Assembly (NCBI GenBank): GCA_034521575.1
Contig: JAXHMJ010000005.1
Span: 682,001-746,000 of the forward strand
Direction: 5' to 3'
DNA length: 64,000 nucleotides
Origin: a candidate division KSB1 bacterium
GTDB lineage: Bacteria > Zhuqueibacterota > Zhuqueibacteria > Residuimicrobiales > Krinioviventaceae
Positions 8,483 through 17,878 of this stretch are shown piece by piece. A model generated the notes under the pieces. That model was not told the DNA's origin. It searched no databases and saw only the letters and a list, made by a program, of their open reading frames with translations. The number at the start of each line of letters is the position of its first letter. Within the stretch, counting starts at the first letter, position 1. The translations under genes and the position numbers were made by a program.

Positions 8483-10185
8483 ATGAATATTGATGTCGAA
8501 CAATTAACCGTCCGGGCCCTTTTGCAACGCAGTTTTGAGGAATACGCTGATTTTCCCGCTTTGAGCATAGTGGGTGAAAAACCGTTCACCTATATGCAGG
8601 TCCGTGAGCGCGCTGTTGAAACCGCTATGAGGCTGTTAAACCGCGGCGTTAAAAAGGAGAAAAAGTTATTATTTTGGGAGAAAACAGTCCAAACTGGGTG
8701 ATTGCCTACTGTGCTGTCGAATACATCGGCGCTGTGGCGGTCCCCATACTGACCGGATTCCCGGAATCGGATATCCGCCACATTATACGTCATTCCGAAT
8801 CTGTCGCTGCCTTTGTCGCTGAAAAACACATGGACAGTGTTGAAGAAATCGATAAATCCAGTCTGCACACAATTTACACGTTGGAAGATTTTACAGAAAA
8901 GAAATTAAAGCAAAACACCGCCAAAGAACTTGAAAAGCATATCCAGTCATTTTTAAAGCAAAAAGGCAGAAAACCCAAAGACGAAGATCTGTTGGAACAC
9001 TATAAACCGGAAGAGGACGAATTAGCGGCCATTATTTATACCTCGGGAACCACAGGACACTCCAAAGGTGTCATGCTGACTCATAAAAACATTGCATCTG
9101 ATGTTGTAAATTCCATCAAGCAATTCCCTATTGATCATCAGGACCGCTTTTTATCCATTTTACCGTTATCCCATACCTTTGAATGCACAGGCGGTATGAT
9201 GTGTCCTCTGTCCGCGGGTTCCAGCATCGCTTACATGAGCGGACTCCCCACTCCGCAAAAGCTTTTATCCGCGATGGCTACCGTACAACCCACCGCTGTT
9301 CTGACTGTGCCGCTGGTGATGGACAAAATTTACCGCAAACGCATTTTACCGCAAATCCAGGAAAAAGCGGTAATCGGAACATTATACAAACTGCCGTTTT
9401 TCCGTAAAAAGCTCAACAAAGTTGCCGGCAAAAAACTGCACGAAACGTTTGGCGGCAAACTGCGCTTTTTCATGTTTGGCGGCGCAGCGCTCAACGTTGA
9501 TGTGGAAACGTTTCTCCGCGATGCCGGCATCAGCTATTCCACCGGTTACGGCATGACCGAGACCTCTCCCATTTTGACCATCAACCCGTTTGGCAAGGTC
9601 AAAGTGGGATCATGCGGTCAGACAATCCCCGGCATCGAGATCAAGATTCACGAGCCCAATCCGGAAACCGGCGTCGGAGAAATTATCATCAATGGTCCGA
9701 TTGTCATGCAGGGGTATTACAAAAATGAAAAGGAAACGGAACGTACGTTTCTCGACAAGGAGTGGCTGCGCACCGGCGATCTGGGATATTTCGATCCGGA
9801 AGGATATCTGTTTATCAAGGGAAGATCAAAGAATGTGATTGTGGGGCCGTCCGGCGAGAATATATATCCTGAAATCATCGAACAGGAGCTCATGCAAAGT
9901 CCGTTTATTCAGGAAGTCGTCGTCTACCAGTCCAAGGGACGTCTGCTGGCTCTGGCCTATCCGGATTACGATATGATCGATCAAGAGATTGACGGTAAAA
10001 AGGAATCAGAAGAAACAGAGTCGCGTATCGAAGATATTCTGGACGAGGAACGCAAAAAAACAAACGAACGTCTTCCACATTTTGCCGCGGTGAGTAAAAT
10101 CTTTGAACAGCGGGAACCGTTTGAAAAAACCCCGACGAATAAAGTCAAACGGTATCTGTATATTCCCAAGAACGATGTGGAGTAA
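8483..10185 (+). CDS. Long-chain acyl-CoA synthetase / AMP-binding ligase (one frameshift)
   Basis: Adenylate-forming enzyme that activates fatty acids to acyl-CoA. The ATG at 8483 follows AGAGGA. The first frame (to 8701) ends with RLLNRGVKK, and the family sequence continues in the next frame (VIILGENSPNWV). Adding one G at about 8656 restores a protein of 567 residues, the usual length. Later landmarks are the AMP-binding loop YTSGTTGHSKGVMLTH, STGYGMTETSP, RTGDLGYFDPEGYLFIKGR and a C-terminal TPTNKVKRYL with the conserved lysine. The single indel may be a sequencing error. The gene stands alone on the plus strand with its own promoter. Confidence 0.9.
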
Positions 10186-10203
10186 TTACACAGTATGGGT
10201 TCG

Positions 10204-10234
10204 GTTCGCTGCCCGTCTCGATCGGGCAGCGAAC
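10204..10234. repeat. GC-rich hairpin related to the array repeat
   Basis: A perfect 12-bp inverted repeat, GTTCGCTGCCCG with CGGGCAGCGAAC, and a 7-base loop, 18 bases past the stop of the acyl-CoA synthetase gene. The GTTCG...CGAAC ends and the GCTGC/GCAGC core resemble the array hairpin (GTTCGTTGCT/AGCAACGAAC). No T-run follows, so it is not a standard terminator. Confidence 0.5.
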
Positions 10235-10270
10235 AATACGAAATTGGTCAAACAAAAAAGATATATTTAC

Positions 10271-10318
10271 CGGTTCGTCGGATTTGGTTTGTTCGTTGCT
10301 GAAAATCAGGAGCAACGG
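10271..10318. repeat. Single repeat copy separated from the main array
   Basis: It carries CGGTTCGTCGG, then the core GTTCGTTGCT, the GAAAATCAGG loop and AGCAACGGAC. This is one array unit lying on the far side of the GxxExxY gene, so that gene is flanked by repeats on both sides. Confidence 0.75.
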
Positions 10319-10323
10319 ACAAA

Positions 10324-10738
10324 TCATTCTATTTGCTCTGATGCTTCTGCAGCATTCTCAATAAAGTTGGGTACTCTTTCAATATCAAATCCGGTTGCAC
10401 GATTTGGAAAATTGATCAAAACGCCCAATTCATATCCTGTTGCTTTAAGATAGTTCAAAAGCTGAGCTTTATGAAACTGTGCAATATGTTCTGCACATTT
10501 CAGTTCTATGATGATCTGGTCATTAACAACCATATCTGCACAATACTCACCAATTGTTTCACCTTTGTATTGGACCTCAATCGGTTTTTGTGTTTCTACT
10601 TTTGAATCCCCTGTTGATCAATTCAATGCTCAAAGCCCGTTCATAAATTTTTTCCAGAAAACCATTGCCTAATATTTTACGGATTTCGATACAGGCCTTT
10701 TTAATTTTGTAGAATGCTTCTTTTTGAATTAATCGCAT
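10324..10738 (-). CDS. GxxExxY protein (PD-(D/E)XK nuclease-like), one frameshift
   Basis: Small protein of about 137 residues of the GxxExxY family, which is placed in the PD-(D/E)XK nuclease superfamily; the biological role is not known. The N-terminal half contains the name-giving motif (GNGFLEKIYERAL). The C-terminal half contains ADMVVNDQIIIELKCAEHI, the acidic/E-x-K core expected for this fold, then LLNYLKATGYELGVLINF. The two halves are in different frames. Removing one base of the TTTT run at 10600-10603 fuses them. It is probably functional if that is a homopolymer error. It sits between one repeat copy and the large array, and shares the array's minus-strand direction with the radical SAM gene. 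Confidence 0.8.
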
Positions 10739-10789
10739 GTTTCCTCCCTAATTTACAAGTGATTTTATAATTTTCAGTATAATTATCCC

Positions 10790-13290
10790 CGGTTCGGTTG
10801 TTCGTTGCTAAAAATCAGGAGCAACGAACGACTCGAACGACACAAACTATGAAAAATACACCTGCCAGTTCGTCTCATTCGTTTTGTTCGTTGCTGAAAA
10901 TCAAGAGCAACGAACGACGCGAACTATGAAAAAACACACCTGCCAGTTCGGATAGTTCGTTTTGTTCGTTGCTGAAAATCAAAAGCAACGAACGACGCGA
11001 ACTATGAAAAACACACCTGCCAGTTCGGATAGTTCGGTTTGTTCGTTGCTGAAAACCAAGAGCAACAAACGACTCGAACGACACGAACTTAAAAAAATAC
11101 ACCTGCCAGTTCGGATAGTTCGTTTTGTTCGTTGCTGAAAATCAAGAGCAACAAACGACTCGAACGACACAAACTTAAAAAAACACACCTGCCAGTTCGG
11201 ATAGTTCGGTTTGTTCGTTGCTGAAAACCAAAAGCAACGAACGACTCGAACGACGCGAACTATGAAAAACACACCTGCCAGTTCATCTCATTTGTTTTGT
11301 TCGTTGCTGAAAATCAAGAGCAACGAACGACTCGAACGACTCGAACTTAAAAAAATACACCTGCCAGTTCGGATAGTTCGGTTTGTTCGTTGCTGAAAAC
11401 CAAAAGCAACGAACGACTCGAACTTAAAAACACACCTGCCAGTTCATCTCATTCGGTTGTTCGTTGCTGAAAACCAAAAGCAACGAACGACGCGAACTAT
11501 GAAAAAACACACCTGCCAGTTCGGATTGTTCGTTTTGTTCGTTGCTGAAAATCAAAAGCAACGAACGACGCGAACGATGAAAAACACACCTGCCAGTTCG
11601 GATAGTTCGGTTTGTTCGTTGCTGAAAACCAAGAGCAACAAACGACTCGAACTTAAAAACACACCTGCCAGTTCACTCATTCGGTTGTTCGTTGCTGAAA
11701 ACCAAAAGCAACGAACGACTCGAACGACGCGAACTTAAAAAATACACCTGCCAGTTCGGATAGTTCGGTTTGTTCGTTGCTGAAAACCAAGAGCAACAAA
11801 CGACTCGAACGACTCGAACTATGAAAAACACACCTGCCAGTTCGGATAGTTCGTTTTGTTCGTTGCTGAAAATCAAAAGCAACGAACGACGCGAACGATG
11901 AAAAACACACCTGCCAGTTCGGATAGTTCGGTTTGTTCGTTGCTGAAAACCAAGAGCAACAAACGACTCGAACGACTCGAACTATGAAAAACACACCTGC
12001 CAATTCGGATAGTTCGTTTTGTTCGTTGCTGAAAACCAAGAGCAACAAACGACGCGAACGACTCGAACTATGAAAAACACACCTGCCAATTCGGATAGTT
12101 CGTTTTGTTCGTTGCTGAAAACCAAGAGCAACAAACGACGCGAACGACTCGAACTATGAAAAACACACCTGCCAATTCGGATAGTTCGTTTTGTTCGTTG
12201 CTGAAAACCAAGAGCAACAAACGATTCGAACTTAAAAAAACACACCTGCCAGTTCATCTCATTCGGGTTGTTCGTTGCTGAAAACCAAAAGCAACGAACG
12301 ACTCGAACTATGAAAAATACATCTGCCAGTTCATCTCATTCGGTTTGTTCGTTGCTGAAAATCAGGAGCAACAAACGACTTGAACTATGAAAAATACATC
12401 TGCCAGTTTGTCATTCGGTTTGTTCGTTGCTGAAAATCAGGAGCAACAAACGACTTGAACGACACGAACTTAAAAAAATACACCTGCCAGTTCATCTCAT
12501 TCGGTTGTTCGTTGCTGAAAATCAAGAGCAACGAACGACTCGAACGACACGAACTTAAAAAAATACACCTGCCAGTTCGGATAGTTCGTTTTGTTCGTTG
12601 CTGAAAATCAAGAGCAACAAACGACTCGAACGACTCGAACTATGAAAAAACACACCTGCCAGTTCGTCTCATTCGGTTGTTCGTTGCTGAAAATCAAGAG
12701 CAACAAACGACTCGAACTATGAAAAACACACCTGCCAGTTCGGATAGTTCGTTTTGTTCGTTGCTGAAAATCAAAAGCAACGAACGACTCGAACTATGAA
12801 AAATACATCTGCCAGTTCGGATAGTTCGTTTTGTTCGTTGCTGAAAACCAAGAGCAACAAACGACTCGAACGACACGAACTTAAAAAATACACCTGCCAG
12901 TTCGGATAGTTCGTTTTGTTCGTTGCTGAAAATCAAGAGCAACAAACGACTCGAACGACTCGAACTATGAAAAACACACCTGCCAGTTCGTCTCATTCGG
13001 TTGTTCGTTGCTGAAAACCAAAAGCAACGAACGACTCGAACGACTCGAACTTAAAAAAATACACTTGCCAGTTCGGATAGTTCGTTTTGTTCGTTGCTGA
13101 AAATCAAGAGCAACGAACGACTCGAACGACACGAACCTAAAAAAACACACCTGCCAGTTCGGATAGTTCGTTTTGTTCATTGCTGAAAATCAAAAGCAAC
13201 GAACGACACAAACTTAAAAAAACACACCTGCCAGTTCGGATAGTTCGTTTTGTTCGTTGCTGAAAACCAAGAGCAACAAACGACTCGAAC
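10790..13290. repeat. Array of about 31 long-hairpin repeats
   Basis: Head-to-tail units of about 72-88 bases. Each unit has CACCTGCCAGTTCG, TTCG blocks spaced nine bases apart, the stem GTTCGTTGCT, a loop of about nine bases (GAAAATCAA or GAAAACCAA), the opposite stem AGCAACGAAC, CGAAC blocks spaced nine bases apart, and an A-rich linker. Cores begin near 10801, 10886, 10965, 11041, 11128 and so on to 13250. The two arms can pair over about 29 positions with periodic internal mismatches. Unit length changes mainly by whole nine-base blocks. Many copies have AGCAACAAAC, and one has GTTCATTGCT. Both changes keep pairing through G-U only in RNA copied in the minus direction. The reading frames found across the array are by-products of the repeat. 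Confidence 0.95.
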
Positions 13291-13323
13291 GAGAAAAACA
13301 TATACCCATTGTGCGTGAAACTT

Positions 13324-14601
13324 TCAGACCTTTCCGCAGCAATTCTTGAATTTTTTACCGCTGCCGCAGGGACAGGGTTCATTGCGGCCGGCGGTGTACT
13401 GGGCAGCTGCCGGAGGTGAGACGGGTTCCGGTTGCGGCGCCGGGTGTTCATTCAGGCGCTGTTCATACTGCTGCTGCCGCCACTGCGCAGCCAGCCGGCG
13501 TAAATCCTGATCCGCGTGTTCGAAAAAGCGTTTATAAGCTTCGCAGAAATGATTCGAGCCGCGGTCGCGCGGATCACCCTGACGGTCCTTGGGACAGCCG
13601 CCGCGACAATGCATCAGCCAGGGACAATCCACACATTCCGGCGGCAGCTGCGCTTTAATGGCGCCGAACTCATTTTGACGCGGAGAATTGAGCAGATCGA
13701 TCAATTTATCTTCCAGCACATTGCCGAGCCGCCACTGCGGATCAACAAAGAAATCACAGGAATACACATCGCCATTGTGCTCCACCACCACATAAATGCC
13801 GCATTCCTTGAGCAGCGTGCATTCCGGCGGCTGCATGCCCACATAAGTATGAAACACGGAATCAAAAAACCGCACCGAAGTGGTGGGCTGACCGGCGCGG
13901 AAATCGGATTTCCACAGGTCATACAATTTGATGAAAAAGTCGCCCAGGCGCTCGGCATCCACTGAATACGGCGCCGAACGCGCCGGATCCGTGGGATGCG
14001 GTTCGACAATGGGAATGAACTGCATGAAATTGATATTGTGCGCTTTGTGATAATGGTAAATCTCTTCCACATAATCGACGGAATAATTATTGACCACCAC
14101 CAGAGCATTGACCTCCACGCCTTCATGCAGCATCACATCCCGGGCGCGACTCACACGCTCCCAGCTGCCTTTGCCGCCGGGGAATTTCCGGTATTTGTCA
14201 TGAATGTGCTGTGGACCGTCCAGGGACAGTCCGACCAGAAAATGCGCATCGCGCAGAAACTGCGCCCAGCTTTTGTCAATGAGCACACCGTTGGTTTGCA
14301 GGCCGTTGCCCACCACTTGACCGTCACGTCCAAACCGCACCTGATATTCAACCGCGCGTTCGTAAAACTCGCGCCCCATCAGCGTGGGCTCGCCGCCCTG
14401 CCAGCCGAACGACACCTGCTGTCCGCCCTGCCACATCACCTGTTTGATCATGTGACGCTGGATGCGGTCACTCATGCGATGTACCGGCTGTTCTTTGAAC
14501 AATTCAGCTTTTTTCAGATAAAAACAATAGTCGCAACCCAGATTACAGTCCGGGCCCGCGGGTTTGATGAGGATTGATGAGAGTGGTTTTTGCTGCGGCA
14601 T
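13324..14601 (-). CDS. Radical SAM/SPASM enzyme, anaerobic sulfatase maturase type, with C-terminal SEC-C motif
   Basis: Iron-sulfur enzyme of 425 residues. The radical SAM cluster motif is CNLGCDYCFYLKK near residue 19. FGWQGGEPTLMG and LQTNGVLID follow as in sulfatase maturases, which oxidise a Cys or Ser of a sulfatase to formylglycine. The SPASM part supplies further cysteines (CTLLKECGIYVV, CDFF, ECVDCPWLMHCRGGCPKD). The C-terminus adds a proline-rich linker and a zinc-type SEC-C motif (RNEPCPCGSGKKFKNCCG). No sulfatase gene is present in the window, so the substrate is either encoded elsewhere or different. Transcription from this gene would run into the repeat array. Confidence 0.88.
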   Translation of the reverse strand: MPQQKPLSSILIKPAGPDCNLGCDYCFYLKKAELFKEQPVHRMSDRIQRHMIKQVMWQGGQQVSFGWQGGEPTLMGREFYERAVEYQVRFGRDGQVVGNGLQTNGVLIDKSWAQFLRDAHFLVGLSLDGPQHIHDKYRKFPGGKGSWERVSRARDVMLHEGVEVNALVVVNNYSVDYVEEIYHYHKAHNINFMQFIPIVEPHPTDPARSAPYSVDAERLGDFFIKLYDLWKSDFRAGQPTTSVRFFDSVFHTYVGMQPPECTLLKECGIYVVVEHNGDVYSCDFFVDPQWRLGNVLEDKLIDLLNSPRQNEFGAIKAQLPPECVDCPWLMHCRGGCPKDRQGDPRDRGSNHFCEAYKRFFEHADQDLRRLAAQWRQQQYEQRLNEHPAPQPEPVSPPAAAQYTAGRNEPCPCGSGKKFKNCCGKV

Positions 14602-14639
14602 GAGATGTCTTTCGGTTCTTATTCATACGTGTTTCAAAA

Positions 14640-14867
14640 TTATGCTATTTTTTCTTTTAATAAACTTTTATCTACATCCAAAGTATAAGACAATATCGTA
14701 TTAATATCCATCTTTTTAGAGGCGTTTAATATTTCAATCCCAATCAATTTTCCTTCAGATGTCGTATCAATATTTATTCCTTCCCGGATTTCAATAACAC
14801 CATCCGCATTTTGATTTCCGAGTTCCAAATAAAGAGCATCAACTTTTTCGTCATAATGTATTTTCAT
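14640..14867 (-). CDS. DUF2283 domain protein
   Basis: A 75-residue protein with the DUF2283 pattern: MKIHYDEKVDALYLELG at the start, then GINIDTTSEGKLIGIEILNASKK. Function is unknown. In many genomes this family lies beside a DUF4258 gene, as here, with a four-base overlap (ATGA). The pair resembles a toxin-antitoxin module, but activity has not been inferred from sequence. Confidence 0.85.
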   Translation of the reverse strand: MKIHYDEKVDALYLELGNQNADGVIEIREGINIDTTSEGKLIGIEILNASKKMDINTILSYTLDVDKSLLKEKIA

Positions 14868-15091
14868 TGCTGAATTCCTTTCTTTAAAGGATAAACTGTG
14901 ATAATAGTAGCATCATCCTTTTCTACTGACAAGACTATTTTAATTGGATATTCAAATCCAGCCAGTTCTTTTATAACTATATTTTCACCTTCTGTCAATT
15001 TTAAATCACTTAATAATAACTCTATTTTTGATTGGTGTATTTTGTAAAGTTTTGCTCTCCTCTTTGCATGTCGAGAAAAATGTATTCTCAA
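14864..15091 (-). CDS. DUF4258-type small protein, possible toxin
   Basis: A 75-residue basic protein starting MRIHFSRHAKRRAKLYKI and ending TIITVYPLKKG. The N-terminal 'H-A-x-x-R' segment and the final beta strand match the DUF4258/RelE-like style of small toxins. Its stop overlaps the start of the DUF2283 gene. A VapB-like (DUF2281) gene ends 58 bases upstream on the same strand, so three small genes may form one operon. Which one would neutralise it is unclear. Confidence 0.7.
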   Translation of the reverse strand: MRIHFSRHAKRRAKLYKIHQSKIELLLSDLKLTEGENIVIKELAGFEYPIKIVLSVEKDDATIITVYPLKKGIQQ

Positions 15092-15149
15092 ATTTGAATA
15101 TCCTTTTCATTAAAAAATTACATAATTTTTTTACTTTCACGAAATAACA

Positions 15150-15374
15150 CTATTCATGGGGATAATCAGTTTTGTAATCTGCAAATTCTTCATCCAAATG
15201 GGACATAGAAGCCGTATACAATTCTTTTAACGCAATCTCTAGTGATTCACCCTTATTTTCAAAAGCATGTTTCAACTTTAAGAAATGAATAAAGTCAAGT
15301 ACCTCGTTTAAAATATCAGGTGATAAATCATCGGCTTCTTTTACAACAAGTTCTTTTATATTTTGTTTTTGCAT
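15150..15374 (-). CDS. DUF2281-type antitoxin-like protein
   Basis: About 74 residues. The ATG at 15374 follows GGAG and is preferred over an upstream in-frame start. The sequence KELVVKEADDLSPDILNEVLDFIHFLK is the typical DUF2281 helix (a family of VapB-like antitoxins). The rest is acidic (HLDEEFADYKTDYPHE), as expected for the toxin-binding tail. No PIN-domain toxin follows directly; the next genes are DUF4258 and DUF2283 proteins. Confidence 0.75.
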   Translation of the reverse strand: MQKQNIKELVVKEADDLSPDILNEVLDFIHFLKLKHAFENKGESLEIALKELYTASMSHLDEEFADYKTDYPHE

Positions 15375-15536
15375 TTCTGTACTCCAACTATTCAATGTAT
15401 CTGATCTTTTTCCTAAACAACAATATAGAAAAAAACACAGTAAACTGCAAAATTATTAAAATCAGAGTGGCGGTTTACAAGGGATACTATTCATACCGGC
15501 AAAAGGGCGGACGTGTTCCGATGACTATTTAAAACA

Positions 15537-15707
15537 TTAGTTCACGAAAAAAACGAGATCATCCGAAAAACGATGATCAAAATAATGACGGCTCAGTGCA
15601 GTACCACCGGTTAGATAGAACGGCGTTTCTGCAGCGTTGACGCGTTTCAGCGCTCCATCCTGAAAAGGATACAGGCTCTCCCTGTAATATTTTTCGTATG
15701 ATTTCAT
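15537..15707 (-). pseudogene. Truncated AbiEii/AbiGii-type nucleotidyltransferase toxin
   Basis: Only 56 residues remain of a protein usually longer than 200. The segment TPFYLTGGTALSRHYFDHRF, then SDDLVFF, is the family's N-terminal nucleotidyltransferase motif. The second catalytic Asp of the usual DLDFF is Val here, and a TAA follows four codons later with no family sequence beyond it. The start overlaps the previous gene by four bases, an arrangement kept from a working operon. Confidence 0.75.
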
Positions 15708-15970
15708 AATTTTCGTTGATGCGCAAACCGCATCTTTTTGATCAGGTCCGGTGTCAGGTTTTTTTTCAAAAATGTTTTCCCAAACAAATCCAGGATATCA
15801 TAAAAAGGCAATTGTTGTAAAATACGCAATAATGCACGCTCCTGATTCAGCATTCCAACAGCAGAATGTTCACCCAGAGCGATGTTGTAAAAGACGACAG
15901 GATCAATGTCATAATCCCAAAGTATGGGCTGTATTGTTTCTTGAATGTATTTTGTATTGATACCGGTCAT
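15704..15970 (-). CDS. Partner protein of the AbiEii-type toxin (hypothetical)
   Basis: About 88 residues (MTGINTKYIQ at the start; LNLTPDLIKKMRF-like end, actually KKNLTPDLIKKMRFAHQRKL). I do not recognise a named domain. Its position directly before, and overlapping, an AbiEii-type reading frame is common for small antitoxin or helper proteins of these systems. With the toxin truncated, it is probably an orphan. Confidence 0.55.
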   Translation of the reverse strand: MTGINTKYIQETIQPILWDYDIDPVVFYNIALGEHSAVGMLNQERALLRILQQLPFYDILDLFGKTFLKKNLTPDLIKKMRFAHQRKL

Positions 15971-16053
15971 GAAAAACACAGTATAGCGTTTATGTATTTG
16001 TAAGAATAAATTCCTGCGATCATTTTACAGCAATCATTAAGACACAATGTGTC

Positions 16054-17213
16054 TCATACACATTCTGTCTTGTTTTTGCGCAATAGTTTGCGTTTGATCC
16101 AGTACAGAAACAGAGGGTCGGTTACTGTATACTGCTTGTTCCTTTTTTCAATGATACCATTCTTCTCAAATCGTTTAATGGCACGTGCCACATTGACATG
16201 CTTTGTATTAATTTTACTATATATTTTTTCGCGATTTTCGGCCAATGCCACGAGCACAGCAACATTCTCCCGACTTTTGCTCAGTTCCTGCCAAAGGGTC
16301 TCAATGTAATTGATTTCAACCCACATAGCAGATTCAATATAATCCGCAATCTGCGATGCCTTTACAGTCCTCTCTGTCGCATGTTCCAGTTCAATTTGCT
16401 GACAGATCAATTGCGTGTAATACGGATGACCTCCGGTAAAGTCAAGGATGGTATCCAGACTTGCCTGCTCTACATTGATCTGAAGGCTTTTAAAAACATG
16501 ACTCAAATAGGTTTTAAAAGCTGATTTTTCAATACACCCCAACTTTATAATTCGGGCAAACCGATAAAAGGGGGCATGAGAAGAAATAAACAAATCATTC
16601 ATAACCGATTCATAGCTGCCGGAAAAAATATAGGTTGCCTGTTGTTGTTGAATTTTCGCGCGAAAAAGCTTTATAATTTCAGTCCCATCCAATTTTTGCA
16701 AATCGCCAAATTCGTCGAAAATGCAGACCATATCATGTTGATGGCGGACGGCAAAGTCATTTATAAAATCGACACTGGCGGATAATAGTTTATCAGGATC
16801 CTTGTGACGATCCGCAAATGAAAGAATATAGTCAAACTCTTCAATGGTCTGTTTGAATTCAATATGTCTGAGCAATTCGCTGATATTATCCTTGAATTTG
16901 TTAAACAGTGAATCCAGTTTTTATTTTGCAAAACAGATTCAGTGATTTTTTCGGCCAATAGTTCCTTATTAGGCGTTGAGAAAAAATCAATGTATCCGGA
17001 ATAGACTTTTGTATCATCGAATCGTCTCAAAACCTCCAATAATACTGATGTTTTTCCAAAACGCCGCGGCGCCACCAGCACCACACTCTGCCCTCTGCTC
17101 GTGAGATGCATTATTTGTTGAACGATCTGTTTCCGTCCGACGAGCTGGTTCCCCGTCACCGGTTTGCCGGCTAAAAATCCTTGTAAAGTATTTGATTGTT
17201 TAGAGTGTGTCAT
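16054..17213 (-). CDS. AAA-type ATPase (archaeal-ATPase-like), one frameshift
   Basis: A P-loop ATPase of about 386 residues. Walker A is VAPRRFGKTSVLLE near residue 48 and Walker B is MVCIFDEFGDLQ. These are followed by a SGSYESVM sensor region and a C-terminal winged-helix segment (HVNVARAIKRFEKNGIIEKRNKQYTVTDPLFLYWIKR), the standard layout of this family, which is often found in mobile or defence contexts. The frame changes at the TTTTT run 16918-16922. A one-base change joins ...SVLQNK to LDSLFNKFKDNI. Function is unknown. Confidence 0.85.
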
Positions 17214-17596
17214 GGTAAAATTTAAAAATTGTTATTTTGATCGCAGTCTTGGTTATTCACCAAACGCAGAGGCCGGCAGAGACAACAAAGGCCGTTGAGC
17301 CGGAAACGAGGCATAACAGTTTCATCTATATATGGCTCAGCATGCTCTGGTGTTTTCAAACCAAAAGTAAAAGTTCGATTCAAATAAAAATGCTGGGCAC
17401 GTATTACAATATAAAACAATTAACTTTAACTGCAAAATGAAAAGGGAGTTGGGGGCCGATGGAAGGAGAAAAAGACCGGCAAAGGAATGAAAAAATGATT
17501 AAAGGTAACAAAAATGTGGCGAGGACGAAAGCAAAACAAAGTTGAGCTCGTTATTCAAAGGAAACCACCTGAAATCCGCGTTTAAAACCTGCTATT
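17214..17596. other. Intergenic stretch without recognised feature
   Basis: About 380 bases between two minus-strand genes. I see no coding remnant, repeat or clear terminator. The right part is purine-rich on the plus strand. Confidence 0.5.
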
Positions 17597-17875
17597 TTAT
17601 TTGAAAAACGCAAACAAAATCCCCAACAACGCCCCGACCTGACCGATCCAGAAAATAAACATCCATTTGATAAGGTCGGCGCGGGTGTGCTCAATTTTTG
17701 AGTCCAGGCGTTTTTCTACATCGGCAATTGTCACATTAACTTTGCCGATCTCTTCGGTCATCCGCTCATTGACTTTGGATAGTTCGGTGGTAATACGATT
17801 ATCCAGACGTTGTTCTGTCTGTGCAATCGCCAGTTTCAGATTACCAGTTTCTTGAGTGATGCGTTCATTGATCAT
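17597..17875 (-). CDS. Coiled-coil protein with C-terminal membrane helix
   Basis: A 92-residue protein. Residues 1-68 form regular heptads (RITQETGNLKLAIAQTEQRL, then repeated VNERMTEEI and VEKRLDSKI), and residues 70-91 form one membrane helix (WMFIFWIGQVGALLGILFAF). This resembles DUF1640/CCDC90-like small proteins, without a known function. It begins three bases after the stop of the Wzi-like gene, so it is co-transcribed with the polysaccharide locus. Confidence 0.75.
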   Translation of the reverse strand: MINERITQETGNLKLAIAQTEQRLDNRITTELSKVNERMTEEIGKVNVTIADVEKRLDSKIEHTRADLIKWMFIFWIGQVGALLGILFAFFK

Positions 17876-17878
17876 TGC

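Noticed and set aside
10204-10234. Terminator of the acyl-CoA synthetase gene
   Set aside because: The stem is perfect, but no T-run follows on either strand. Its sequence is closer to the repeat family.
10790-13290. CRISPR array
   Set aside because: The units vary throughout, there are no unique spacers of constant length and no cas genes are nearby.
10875-13451. Several open frames of 70-120 codons with repeated Arg/Val/Phe-rich peptides on the minus strand and similar ones on the plus strand
   Set aside because: They are translations of the hairpin repeat in different frames. They lack ribosome-binding sites, and the unit length does not preserve frame.
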